From Struthio camelus (Eukaryota > Chordata > Aves > Struthioniformes > Struthionidae): DNA of 64,000 bases. Each line of letters begins with the position of its first letter. Positions within the stretch are counted from its first letter, which is position 1. Where the stretch lies: NCBI RefSeq assembly GCF_040807025.1, contig NC_090982.1, positions 89,715,463-89,779,462 on the forward strand. Reading direction: 5' to 3'. The notes under the pieces are model-generated. The model searched no databases, was not told the origin of the DNA, and worked only from the letters and a program-made list of their open reading frames with translations. The position numbers and the translations under genes are program-made. Shown in pieces: positions 47,157-60,400 of the stretch.

Positions 47157-49850
47157 GGTGAGCGCGTCCCCTCGGGCGGCCGCGGGCGTCGGGCGGTTTC
47201 TGCCCGCGGGGGCCGTCGCTGCGTGGAGGCGGAGGTGCGGGGCGAGATTTGGGGAGGGGGCTCGTGCCTGGCGCCGCGCCGCGCCGGCAGCGCGGCCCAG
47301 GGTCTGCCGGGAGCGCGGGTTTGACCGTCCGTTTGCCGTGTGTCGCCCTCAGGGCCCCGGTTCCTCCCTGGCGCGGCCGGGGCGGGCGCTCGCCCCTGCG
47401 GAGGCGGCCGGGAGGAGCGGCGAGGCTGGCGGGCCCCGGAGCGGCGCTGGGCGGACGGCTCCCGTCGCGGCAGGCCTGCCCGAGGGTGCTGGTAAGTCGC
47501 AAGGAAGCTTAAAGCTACCGGACCAAACCGACTTAAGGTCACTTTGAGCCAGGTGCAGTTAGCGCAGCGCCGAGAACGTTTACTTGAGAGTTGTAGCTAG
47601 GGAAACGAGAAGGTGGACAGGGGAAAAATACGCCCAGGCGCCCTGAGGCCTCCCCCAGTCGCAGGCACAGACTGTGGGCCCCAGCCAACCCGGGTACCAA
47701 CTGACTGTAACCCCTGCTGAGCCTCGCTGAGCCCCGCGCCCTCCTGCACAGCTGCCCCACAGCTGTGGGGTTCCCCAGTCCAGTGTGTGTCGATGGGTCC
47801 TCCGTTGCCTCTTACATCTCCCCAGGCACGCGTATGCTGCACAGGAGTGTGGGTGTCTCCAGCAGTGGCACAGCAGCCTGATGCCTCTTGTCTGGAAGGT
47901 GGGGTCCTTCACAGCTCTTCTGGGCTCTTGGTGAGTTCCCTGCTGCCTCTTCTGGCATTCTGTACAAGCTCGTAGATCCTTCCTCCTCTTCCAGTGGCTT
48001 CTCCTGCAAAGCTGACAGCCACATGCAGCACTGCTGTGCACTCAGTACGCATCTGGGGTGGCACCCCTGCCGTTGAGGGCCCTGCAGATTCCCACCCTTC
48101 CTGCTTCCAGCTCCCCCAAAAGCCAAGAAACCACCCACAGATCCTGTCCTAACACCCCTACAGACCCCAAAATGCCTCCAAACCCTGCCACAACATTGTC
48201 ACTGACTCCAGACTTTCCCCCTCCAAGCCCCATACAGTCCTAAAACCACTCCTAGACCCTGTCCCCACAGCAGCGAGGTGTCCTAATTAGAGGGTGTGAT
48301 CTGTGTCCCCCTTGACTCAGTCCTGCTTTGGAGAAAAGAGAATTTGCAGCACTTCTTGGTGAAGAATGTTGGCAGGTGGGTGCACAGATGACAAACCGAT
48401 TTTTCTCTCTCTTTTTCTGAGCCACCTCTCGGGACCCTCTGTGCCTGCAAGAGGACTTTCTAAATGCGGCTGGTCTAGGATAATTGTGCTCTGTGCAATG
48501 CTTAAGGAGAACATTAACATACAATTGCAGGCTAAGGAATAACCTAAACAAATAAAAGGCTCAGGAAAAGCCTAAGGGAACGCTGAAGGGCTATGGGAAG
48601 CCCCCAACCATACTGTAGAAAAAAGTGTGGGTCTTAGGCACGTCCTCAGAGAAGGAGAGATGTGTTACTCCAATCCATGGGACAATGGGTGCTATTAATT
48701 ACCACCTGTAATTACCAAAAGTTCTGTAAAAGCAGAAGGGGCTAGAGATGATGCATAGCAGATTATGGACTATACGTAAAGTTGAAACAAACAACAACCC
48801 CCTCTTAAAATAGAAACAGGTTAGTCCTAGGCAGTAGATGAATGTAGCTTTGAGTAATGTGAAGAGCAGGGGTTATGTCAATCACCCTGAAAGCCCTGGA
48901 GAAGTGGTGCAAAAAATCTATACCCTTGTGGCCTCATCAGTCTTTTGGGTTTGTTTGGCAGGGTAGTCCACTGAAGGAGAACGTTTTGAAGAGAAGCAGC
49001 TAGACCTAGTGATCCAGTTGTTCACCTTTGGTCATTGCCTCTAAGGCAAGCATCCACGTATAGGAGGAATAATCTAGGAGATGTATCAAAAAGGTAACAG
49101 GTTTGAAACAGAGGCAGGCAAATTAAGTGCTGTCATTCTTCCATGTAGTTAAAGACTGAGAGAATTGTTGGTTAAGCATGTGTATACAAGGGTTTGAGAA
49201 AGGATATTGAATGGTACAATAACACTGAACCAGACTAAGGTTTCATGGAAGATGGCATAGGTGTGTATTAGGTGATGTGCCTGCCTGTCTAATAACCTAG
49301 CCCTAGTTGCTGTATGTTTTGTTACCAAACTGTTTACCTGTAACGTATGATGCCGAGGGCTGTTATAACTGCTGTCTCCATCTCCCCAAAAGGGAAACCC
49401 CATTCCTCCTGTTGAGGAAGGATCCCTAGGAATAGTGATCAGGATAACAGATCACCAACATATAACAGAAGGTCTGCACGTGTTACAAAAAGTATGCTGC
49501 ATACATATTTCTTTGCATGTGACTTTATGTATCTATGAAGCATCATATTTTAAGAGCTACAAGACAGCAACTTATTATCATAGGGGAATGATAGTCAAGT
49601 GACCAGAGTTCCCGAAGAGGAAGTGAGAGTGAGAGAGAAGTATCTGAATTGTAAAATTAAGAGGTGAATTTCAGGAAGGCTCAATTGGTGCAACCCCAGG
49701 TTCCTGATATGGCAATGGTATTTGGGGAAACAGGAATATAGTAGCTAGAAAAAAGGTTAAAGCCTTATGAAATTAAGACTCTTTCTTGTCAGTTCCAACT
49801 TTAGGGCAATTTTAGGAGGATTTAATTTCCTCCGGCAGTGTTAATATAAC

Positions 49851-50363
49851 TTGCGTGGTATCGGCAGACCACGGTGGGAATTACGGGAAAGGAGTCAGGA
49901 ATGGAGCTGGAACAAGGAACATGATGCTGCTTTCACTCAACTGAAAGAAGCGGCTGTAAAATCTCCTGCCCTCAAATTCCCAGGACAAGGCAAGCCTTTT
50001 TCAGTAAGGATTCCCACATCTACTGATTCCATGGGAGCAGCGCTGCTGCAAAAGAGCAGTAGAGGGAAAGTGGGTGCCAGTGGCATCATCCTTACATCCC
50101 CTTTGAGGCCCGAACAGAAACTCTCTGGCTGTGAGAAAGACTGTTTAGAAGCAATCTGGGCTGTAACTGTCTTTGAGACTTTTACCTTTTATCAGCCCAG
50201 ATGCAGCCCAATCTGCTCAATTCCCTCTAAACTAGCTCATGTCAGGGAAATAAATAGGCAGCAGAGTATCCTCTGTCTAAGTGGGACAGTGGGCACTGAT
50301 CTTAACAAGGGGGGAGTTACAGTGCAAGTGTACCAAGAAGCGGATCATCTTCTGTGCATCTGA
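49851..50363 (+). pseudogene. Fossil retroviral pol fragment, unit 3
   Basis: Copy of the same fossil at +42612, with the same translated product. The absence of visible drift among the three copies reflects recent homogenisation of the units, not selection on pol. Confidence 0.75.
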
Positions 50364-51406
50364 ATTGAATGAGGGGTAGAGCGTGGTTGTGCCAAAAATG
50401 TGGACACAGAAGGCTTCTGAAAGATTAAGCTCTAGGAGCTACTTAGTCTAACTTCCCTTTCACAGCAACCCAAGTGTCTTCATGGCTTCCAAAAGGGGAG
50501 TTGGGGGAAGCGGTATTTGTGGCTTGCCTGTGCTCGTTTGCTTTGCTTGTGTGTATATTAGATCTGCTTTTGTGCATATAAACGGGTTTGTCTTATGATT
50601 TTCTGCAGAGCTCTGATTTTTTTTTTTTTTTTGCTTTGCTTTATACTTTCGGAGGATGATGGATTTTACCGTGCCTCCATCAACAAGCGCTGGCTGACAA
50701 AGTTATAACGTCCCAGCGGAGACTCTTAGGCAAGACGGAGGAGTTCAGACACGCAGCCTGCCAGAAGAACGTCACCTGGGAGGGGTTGCTAGCCTTGAGC
50801 TATAGGCGCTGATGCATATGGCTCATTCTGGCAGACACGGAGGGGTTTTCTTTGGTGGCAGAAATTGTAGCTTGACTGTACACCCTATAGCGGCAGTATT
50901 TTTGTGTTTATAAATTGTGTTAATCTTAGGTATTCAGAACATCGGGGATCGACTACATGCTGCCATGAAGAACTACAGGCTACCGCGCTCAGACCTTTGT
51001 AAGTTACAGCGTGTCAAGAGCGGCCAGGAGAATCCAAATGCCAGTGGAAAGATTCTCTGCGTGGTCCTGCTGAAGAACTTCGGCTGTAGGAAGGTTGGCT
51101 GCATCCTCACTGGACTTGTGAGTAATAAGCCACAATTCATGGACCAGCCAAGGAGAGAGGGGAATAGTGGGCCCGTGGGTGCACCCTCGCTCTTGCAGAC
51201 ACAGACACTCTGGAGGTATAGGGATACAGGCAAGCAGGCCCACAAGTGGCCTCCACGTGCCTTTCGGTGTGGCTGCGGGTCCTCCACACAGCAGTGCCCA
51301 AGTGGACTTTGGGCCCAGCGGTACACAGAGAGCTCTGCAGCTCAGCAGGTGAGTGGAACTGGAGCGTGTTGAGGGCTGTTCCGGGCTGTCTGGATCCATC
51401 TGGTTC

Positions 51407-52220
51407 CATTCGCTGTCCCTCTGTCCAGCGCTCCATCTTTTTCTTTCTTTCCCCGTAGCTCTGTCCGATACCCCGTCCCTTTGTTTAGCTACTCAGTGCC
51501 CTGCCCAGTTCCCCATCCCTCTGGTACTCTTTGCATCCCTCTGTCAATATCTTCCTCCCTCCGACTGGCTCCCTATCGCTCTATCCAGCTCTCCATCATC
51601 CTTTTCCCCTCTCTGTCCCACTACCTGCCCGCTGTTCCTCTGTCCAGCTCCCCATCCCTCTGCTGCTCTTGTCTGTCTCTTTGTACCTTTCCAGCCTTCT
51701 CTCCCCCTCTCCAGCCTTCTCTTTCTATTTCTGTCCCTCTGTTCAGCTCCCCATCCATCTATTTGTCTCCCTATCCCTCTTTTCCCCTGCTCTATCTCAT
51801 CTCTCTGTCTGACTTCCCCTCCCTCTTTTTTTTCTCTCCACCTTTCTGGTTGGCTCTTCGTCCTTCTCACTCTCTTCCCATTGCTCTGACTGGCTCCCTT
51901 TCCCTCTCTTCCAGTCCCCGTTCCTCTGTCTGGTTCTCCACCCTTCTCTTTTGCTTCCCGTCCCTCTGTCTGCTTCCCCTTCCCTCCTTTCCTCTCTTTA
52001 TTCTTCTGTCCACTTCTACATCCCTCTTTTTCTCTCTTCTGCTCCCTGGTCCTCTCTTCAGCCCTCCACCTGTCTGGCCCTCTGTCCTCTTTTTCTCTTC
52101 CTTTGTCCAGGGCCCTGACCCTGGGGCTAGGTCTCTATCCTTCTCTTTCTTTTTCCATCTGTCAGCCAAGCTCTCTATCCCTCTTTCCTTCTGTTCTGCT
52201 CCCTGTCCCTCTGTCCAGCT
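51407..52220. repeat. Pyrimidine-rich tract, unit 3, copy A
   Basis: Collinear with 8795-9608 at +42612. Confidence 0.9.
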
Positions 52221-55200
52221 GAAGGTTCATCATTCCTTTGTGTTTTGTCTGGTGTGGAAGGTGTCAAGAGGCAATTGGTGCTCGGCAGAGACGATCAGTA
52301 GCAACCAGAGGGTCCCATCAATCTGCCTGGTTCAGGTCATGTCAGATACCCCTGCAGTGACTCTGTGCAGAGGCATGGGGCTGCGGATGTGCAGTGGGGG
52401 AGCACTAATGGGCCAAAGATGCTGTGGGGGGATGTGGTAGACATTAGCATGTGGTAGAGATTAGCAGAGGCTCTGAGTATTCGGGTGTTAGGACAGGTGC
52501 AGGTAGGGCAGGGTGTGCTAGGGCAGTCTGGAGCTGCTGTTGTCCGTCTTACACGTCAGCGCAGTCTGCAGTTACTGTGTCTTGTCTGCCTGTGCGCAGA
52601 CAGGGCTGCTGCGCGGTGCAGTTGGAGTCGTGATTGTGTCGCTGGCATTGAGCCCTGTTTTCTGACTTTATGCAAACTGTTGTCTTCCCTACATCAGCCT
52701 TACTCTGCTCCTCTTCCAGGAGCCTGTGCTCAGCTCTGCTTTCCAACACGCTGTCACGTCACAGGGATTTCCAGCACGGTCTGTCTAACTTGGGCCACAT
52801 GCTAGGCAGCCTGAACGAGTGAAGCAAAATCCTTCTTCTGTCATTGTCCAGGCCAGAGTCAGTTTCCCATCAGCTCAGTCTCCAGAGTTTGGAGTTTTTG
52901 GAGGCCTTAGTTTTTATCCTGCCTTGGCTGGACAGTGCTTTCTGAGAGTGTCCGTCAGCGGCACAGTTTCCCTGAGGAGGACCATCTACCGAAGGCTGGA
53001 GGTGGCCGAGTGCCTGAGCGAGCCTGACTGTATGTGAGGGCTGCCGTGACATCCTTGCGATAAAACGGAGCCTGAGAGAGTGACTGGAGCAGTGTAGAGG
53101 GTCAGTCATAATTGTGGGAACAGTTACGGGCCTTGGACAAGGGAGTAGTTCTAGGAGGGCTGCGCAGTTGCCTGGCCTCTCAGTAACTGTTCTGGCTTCT
53201 TTGCAGGTGCTGAAGCATAGTCTGGCAGTCGAAGGAGCGGTGTCACAGCTGGGAGCTCTGCGGAGATCTGTGGTTGGCCATGAAGGTCGAGCTCTGACTT
53301 GCAGCGTGGACGCAGCTAAGTCTTGGGGCTGCACTGTGTGTGTGCAGGGCTGGGAGGTGGAAGGTGGTTGTCCCCTAGGTGGTTGCTGGAGTCACTGGCT
53401 GTGGATGTTTGCCCATGGAGCTGAGGGGACCAAAAATATTAATTGTCTGTAATGGAGTTGAATAAGCGCTTGCAATGTTTCAGGTAGGTTCAGTGGAAGT
53501 GCAGCTTACTGCAGTCCTGTGGAGCGATTCTTGCATGTGCTCACATTTGAATGGTGGCTAAGACCAAGCTTATAAACAGCAACTGTAACGTGATTCTGAT
53601 GCATATCTTCCTGTTCTGCTGTACTTCTAAATGAAGGGGAAACTTCTTAAGCTGTGGGCAAAACTTGCAAGCTCATGTGTACTTTGGTGTGTCTTGCTTA
53701 AAGCTGAGGGTTTGGAGTTTTTCACTTGAGGTTTATTGTTTAGTTTGTTGTTGAGGGTCTGTCACTCAGGGGCTATGGTTTATTACTTTATTTTGTGGGG
53801 CTGTCTTTATCAGTCAGGGTTTACAGTTTGCTGACTTAGCGATCAGGGCGCAGGATTTAAAATCCAACCTCATCCGTAAATTTTAAAGCAACCACTTGGG
53901 TTCCAAGATTTGCAATTTGTCACATAGGGTTCAGGGCTTACGCCTTACTGATAAATGACAAGGGCTGAATCCTTAGATAATAAACTGTAAGCCCCGAAGC
54001 CTAAGCAGCAGGGTGCAAACCCTTCTCTGGGGTTCCTAACCTTCCCCTGTTCCCAGCGTTCAGCTTTGTGCACTGACCTGAGGTCTGGATTTGATAAGGC
54101 GCAGGCCCATCGCACTGAGAGTGGTGATGTGACAGGTGAGGTGAGAGCTGTGAAAGTGTCTTGCAGGGCTCTAGTCTGGGGTAGGGCAGTAGTGCAGACA
54201 GGCAGGATCAGAGATCAAAGATCTTCTCACCTGTCAGAGCTGAATCCTATCCCTGAAGGAAAAAGTAGAGGGGATAGGCTGTCAGCTACTCAGACGCCTG
54301 CCGCGTCAAGGGCAGCAGCAGGAGCTGACCCTTCCCCAAAGGACCGACGAACGCTGGTGCGGAGATGACTCTTCAGGTGTCACAGGGTAAGGGGAAGCAT
54401 GCTGGCACTGAGCTCCATGGCAAACTCCCTCCCAGGTGTTGCTTCTGCGCAGTAAAACAATAAACAGTTGCTTTACTCTTTGCACTCGTGTCTGTGGTTC
54501 CTGCCGTCGCTTTGCCTGAAGATGATGCCCAGGGGAGGAGGTTACACATTGTGTCTGGGATTGGGAGCTGGTCCCCACATCCTTTGTTCTTGGGGGTCCC
54601 TGCGGTTCCCAGGGACCCCAGTGCTGTTCACAGGGCTCGGGGTAACTTCCCTTGCATTGCCTCGACCCTTGGGGCTCTTGGTGGAGTTTCCCATTATCCT
54701 GGGGGCAGCCAGGGCTCCGCAGGGCAGTGTGAGGGCCCCAGACTGCTCCCAGATTTGCTTTCAGCACTCTGCAACGTCTCTCATGTGTCGGTGGCGGGGG
54801 CCTGTGCGCCTGGGGCTGGGAGACACTTTCCCTGGGGACAGGGGGAGCCTGCAGGCACCGTCCCGTCAGCCGCGCTGAGCCCTGTGACATGTCCTGCTGC
54901 CCCTTCGGTGTGCACTGAGACCCTGCACTCGTACTTTGCTTTGCCCCACAGCCCTGCGTTTGCCCTCCGACGCCCTCAGGACCCCTCCGTTCACGTTCTG
55001 AGGTGCCCCCGATCCCTCTGTGTGCCCCGGGGCCCAGTGCTGGTTTTGCAGCACGCCACAAAGTTCTCTGCTGAGCTTTCTCCCCTGCCCAGGAGCTGTC
55101 CGGGTGCCTTCTGGCGCCTCCGGGCCCCGCAGAGTCCCTCCGTCTGCGCTGTCGTCGCCCGGTAACTTCCTTTTTTCCACTGTTCCTTTACGGCGGGGCT

Positions 55201-55362
55201 GGGAGTGGTGTCGGGAGGGCGGAGGGGTCCCAGGGGAGCCCTGCGGAGGGTCGCGGCGGTGCCGGGGATCGCGGGGCCGGGGGGCTCCGGGCTCCACGGC
55301 GGCTGCCGGGGACGGGACGGGATCGCCGCTGGGTCCAACCTCACGGAGCGCTGCTGCCCGCG

Positions 55363-55751
55363 GCATCCTGGGAGATGTAGTCTTCCGGCGCCGGGCGGCC
55401 ATGCTGGTTTGGGAGTGCGGCATGCCGGGAGCAGTAGTCTTCCGGCACCGGGCTGCCGGGCGGCCAGGCTGTCTGCGGGGCGCGGCATGCCGGGAGCAGT
55501 AGTCTTCCGGCGCCGGGCTTCCGGGCGGCCATTTTAGTCTGCAGAGCATTCTGGGAGATGTATTCTTCCGGTACCGAGCTTCCGGGCGGCCATGTTGTTT
55601 TGGGGGCGCGGCATGCCGGGAGCAGTAGTCTTCCGGCGCCGGGCTGCCGGGCGGCCATTTTCATCTGCGGAGCATTCTGGGAGATGTAGTGTCCCAGCAC
55701 CGAGCTTCCGGGCGGCCATTTTAATCTGTTAGGCATGCCGGGAGGCGTTGG
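55363..55751 (-). promoter_or_regulatory. Tandem ZNF143/ETS/YY1-type motif array, unit 3
   Basis: Seven copies collinear with those in units 1 and 2; no difference was noticed. Confidence 0.7.
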
Positions 55752-56460
55752 CTTCCCTTGCTGGGTTTCTGGGAGATCATGTTGTGCCTGTCGAGGTGGC
55801 AGGAGGTGCAGCTGTCAACAGGGTTCCCACCCGCTGGCCACGTCGTGCTCTGTGGCAGCCAGGAGCTGCCGTTCCAGGTGCCTGTGCCTCCTCAGCACTG
55901 CAGCAGTGGGCCAGTGTGTCTGTTCCTTACTTGTCATGTCATGGGGGAAGGACTATATGCTGCCGTGAAGAACTACGGGCTGCTGCCCTCAGACCTCTGT
56001 CAGTTATCGCGTGTCAGGAGCGGCCAGGAGAATCCAAATGCCAGCGGAAAGGTTCTCTGCCCGGTCCCGAAGAGGAGCCTTCGGCCGTAGGAAGGTTGGC
56101 AGCGTCCTTACCGTGACCCGTGAGCCACGCTTCGTGGACCAGCAAAGGAGAGGGGGGAGTAGCGCCTGGTAGCCCAGTCGCTATGGCATCGCTGGCGCTA
56201 GCAGGCCCGCGAGGTCTGTGTGAAGCCTCACCTGCCTGTCTGGAGCTTTATTTTGGTCTGTTTACCCGGAGTAACCGGCGAGGCCTAAAATGAGAATTTA
56301 GGATGGCTAGATGGGTTACCTGTGACCCGACCTGTCCTCGCCTTGCTTTGCTGCCTAGCAGCAAGCAATAACGGGAACTTGGGACCCCAGAATAAAAACT
56401 GTTGCAGTGCTTAAGGGAGGACCTGCGTTTGCCCAGGTTAGGGAACCGTAATGAAAGCTT

Positions 56461-56483
56461 GGGGGGGGGGGGCGGGAGGGGGG
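56461..56483 (+). other. G12 run, unit 3
   Basis: Same run, still exactly twelve G (56461-56472). Confidence 0.5.
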
Positions 56484-56541
56484 AGAGGAAGCTCCAAAAC
56501 AGGAACCTCCCGGTGACCTTGGTGGTTTGATTCATTTGCAG

Positions 56542-56625
56542 AATAGTGTTCCGAGGGCCAGCAACCTGAGGAGGAGCCGCTCGACCCGTTTTGTTGATTT
56601 CGGTGATGCTGTTTTAAGGAAGCAC
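56542..56625 (+). other. Candidate 84 bp exon, unit 3
   Basis: Same sequence and borders as in unit 1 at +42612. Confidence 0.4.
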
Positions 56626-56999
56626 GTAAGTACAGAAGAGCTCTGGGAGGGTTTTCAAACAAGACGGGGAAGAGCGTGGGAAAGCTAGGTGCCGTGAGTA
56701 CGGAAGTTGTTAAGGGCTTAGAGAATTTGGGGGGTTAAGCGTGCGCACGTGACGGTCTGAAAGGGGCTGATGCACAAGCAGTAGTAAAAGGGCGTGACGG
56801 AGTGCAAGGTTCCTCCCCGGTGTGGGCCCGTGCGTGCGCCCTCGCTCTCGCGGACGCAGGCGCTCTGGAGGCGCAGGGATTCGGGCAAGCAGGCCCACAG
56901 GCGGACTTGGGGAAAACGGTGTGCAGAGCGCTCGGCGGGTGAGCGGGGCTGGAGCGGGTCGAGGGCTGTCCCGGGCGGGCTGCCTGGGTCCATCCGGTT

Positions 57000-57468
57000 C
57001 TGCTCCCTGTCCCTCTGTCCAGCTCTCCATCTTTCTCTTTCTTTCCCCATAGCTCTGTCCGGTGCCCCATCCCTTTGTTTAACTACTCGTTGCTCTGCCC
57101 AGCTCCCCATCCCTCTTGTACTCTTCCCGTCCCTCTGTCAATACCTGCTTCCCTCTGTCTGCTTCTCCATCCCTCTGACTGGCTCCCTATCGCTCTGTCC
57201 AGCTCTTCGTCGTCCTCTTTCTCTCCCGATCCCACTACCTGCCTGCTGTCCCTCTGCCTGGCTCCCCATCCCTCCACCACCCCCCCCAACTGCTCTGTCT
57301 ATCTGCCTCTTCGTACCTCTCTTTGCCCCTTCAGCCCTCCATCCACCTCTCCAGTCTTCTCTGTTTCCATCCCTCTGTTCAGCTCCTCATCCATCTATTT
57401 GCCGCCTCCTTATCCCTCTTTTCCCCTGTACCATCCCATCTCTCTGTCCGACTTCCCCTCTCTCTTTT
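57000..57468. repeat. Pyrimidine-rich tract, unit 3/4 border, copy A'
   Basis: Collinear with 14388-14856 at +42612. Confidence 0.9.
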
Positions 57469-60400
57469 GGGGGGTTTAGTACCTGTTTTAGCAGACAATC
57501 GCGTGTCCCTTTAGGCCCCAGGAAGCAGAAAGTTCTGACCTGACAGCAAAGTATTTGGTCTTTTTAACGCTCTTGCGGCTGAAGGTGACTCCTAATGAAA
57601 AGCAATGAGAATTCTGAGGATTCACTGGAAACGTAAAAGACAGTATCTGCCCTTTTTAAAAGGCTGTGTGCTTCCGCTAATAATACCTGTAGTAATCAAG
57701 CCACTAGATTTTTCTGACAATAAGAGCCTTTAAGCTGCGATCGCTACTCGAAAAGTCCAGATATTTTAGAAACTGAACGAGCCTTCTGAGCTTGCTGACT
57801 GCAGTACCTCGAAAGATGATCAGAGTGCTGATGTTTTCATGCTTTAGTGTGGTAGAGATGCTCTGTGCAAACATCCCTTGTGTTTAATCTTCAAAACTGC
57901 GCAGACTGTCACGGAGCTCTCTTTTGACTATCTACTTTGCGTAACAAACAGAAAGGCAGGAGGTTGACAGTGCTAAATGAGTAAGGTCATTGCTTGTTTA
58001 GGGGTTGCAAATTTTATGGAATTTTGTCCTTTTAAATCTCATCTAGAATATGCTTGCAAAAAATCCCTGGGAAGAAAACAAGGAGTATAAGCAGCTTTTG
58101 AATATTATTAGCAATACTTACACGTTCTGGATGGGTTCTTAGGGTCCCCCATGGTCTTCTGCCCTCCCCATTACCCCCAAATTTACCCATTTTGCAGTGT
58201 TTTGGCACTTATTTTGCTCTTTCTTGTCCCGAAGCAGGTCAGGGTTTGGTGTGGACAGAGGGGGGAAGGAGCCAGCTGTGGGTAAATGGGCCCTGGATGG
58301 CATCGCGGGGACACGGCGAATCCTGGCACAGCCCATCTTCAGCACGGGGAGAGGCCGGAGTGCTGCCGTGATGAGTGCTGAGAAAGGTACCTCTCTTTGG
58401 ATTATGTGCACCCCAGAGCCCACCTTCTGGCCTTTCATTCTCCCCCGATCCCTCCTGTCAAGTATTTGTGCTCTGCGGATGCCTGAGTTTGGCTTTTTGT
58501 GACTTGTAGGTTCCTCCGCTGAGGTTCTTTTTGCCCCTGAGGTCCTCCCTTTCACCATCTTGTCCCCACAGAACCCTGAATTGTTTCTTCTCCCTCGCCC
58601 AGCCCACAACATCCCTTCCTTTTCCTTTTCTTTTTTGCTGCCCCTCGATCCTTCCTTTTGCAATTTTGCACCACCAGTTCACTCTGTTAAGCTCTTCTCT
58701 CTTTTGGGCTTTTTGCACCCCCCACCCCCCACCCCCTTTGTAAAGCTTTTTTTGTGCCGCTTACAAGCTTCTGGCTTTTTTTCCCCTGAGAAGCCTTCCT
58801 TCTGGCTTTGTGTGTCAGCACCCTCCCCTTTTTGAATAAAGCAGAGATTAAAGGCAAACTCGGTATCTCTTTATGCAGCTGCAACCCTTTGGAGGGGAAG
58901 CAAATACGTTATTGTGGTTTGTAGTATTTCTGGGCTAACTCTGGGGAAATCCTCATCACAGTTTGGATTTTTTGTTGTTGTTTCTATAAGTTCGTTGCTT
59001 TGAAAGTTTGAAACTAGTATTCGTTTGGCTTACTGCCTTACTGTCATAACTGAGCGTAAAGCAGAGATTGTGTTGCCATTGCATATGACCTCCCTCATAT
59101 GGTGCTTGCGTTCATATACGTGTGTTCTCCCCAGGAGTACTCTTGCCTTTTCCTTTCCTTTAGTAAACAAACGCCTTTCTGAGCCAATACCGAGCAACAC
59201 GGTGGATGTGCTTCTAGCGCTAACGTCGCGTCGCAGGAGGCAGCTGAGAGCAGTCGATAAGCCGGTGCTCTAGACATGCAAAGGCAGGAAGAAGCGGACT
59301 AGCTATTGAGCTTCCCTCGAGAGCAGAGGAAGAGGAGAAGAAACCCAGGGGGCGGTCATACGCCCGCTGACGATTCCGGAGGCTTTGCCTTGCAATGCGT
59401 TTCTCCTGGTAGGCGGCAGCACTCATTGCCCGTGGCGGGTAAGGGCCGGAACCACCTTGCGCTGAGGGCTCAGCAGAACCAGAGAGGCGAGGGTGTCCCT
59501 GGGGTGGCTGCGGGTGCCTGGATTTCTCCGGCCCACCTCAAGGCATGCGTTGCGGGGAGAAAAGGGTGCGGGCTTTCAGGGGCCTGGCAGTGCTCTGCTC
59601 CGTGCGGGCACAGGGCAGGGTCTGCCCTGAACACATGTTTGCCTCTCCCTGTCTTTGTTTTAATTCCTGCCTTTAGGGCTGAGGTTCCTCCCCAGAGCAG
59701 ACTTGTACGTGTGCCCTCGCTCGTGTAGATGCAGATGGCCTGGAGGTGTGGGGAGGCAGGCTGTCCCGCGAGAAGGACTTTTGCGCGGCGTCCCGGGGAG
59801 GATAGCTGTGATGTACCTCGTGCACCCAAGGGTGTTGGTAAGCGACAAGATAACAAGTGGCTGTTTCCTGGTCACTCCCCTCACTAGAGAAAAATCGATT
59901 TACAGATTGGCTTTCACATGGAGAGAGAAACAGTACACCTTTCCTCAGGTCTGGTTGGGGTTTCACAGTGTGCCTGCACTAACACGTGGTCGTTGTCAGA
60001 GACGGTTTAGACGGGTTGCCTGCAGAGAGGTAGGAAAGGCATTACCTTTCGTGGACAGTGCTGTGGTGGGCAGAGCTACGGACGAAGAGGTGTGAGAGCG
60101 AGGTGCCTGAGCCTTAAAACTGACTGGAAGGGACAGGATTCAAGGCCGGTTGGTGCACAGCACACAGCGCAACGCCAGGCTCATTATAAAGGTACTGTAA
60201 TTGGGGAAACGGCCCGCTGACAGAAGAAGAAAGGTTAAAGCTCTGTGTGAAATAAAGGGTCCTTCCCATCAGTGCTGAGGAAGAGGGTCGCGTTTCTTAG
60301 AGCAGCATATCCGTCGTTTTTCTGGTAGCAGCAGAGCACCGCAGTGGGAGGTTCTGGAAGAGTCAGGAGCAGAACTGGCAGGAGGCTCTTTTCCCTGTCC

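Larger units (their letters stand above)
40385..57412. repeat. Macrosatellite unit 3 (17.0 kb)
   Basis: Direct tandem copy, 2,228 bp longer than unit 1, with all the extra length in the minisatellite (44159-46877). It is collinear with unit 1 at +40384 before and +42612 after the array. It shares the unit 2 state at the five positions where unit 1 differs, and has a private G at 47290. Stretches not listed separately match unit 1. Confidence 0.97.
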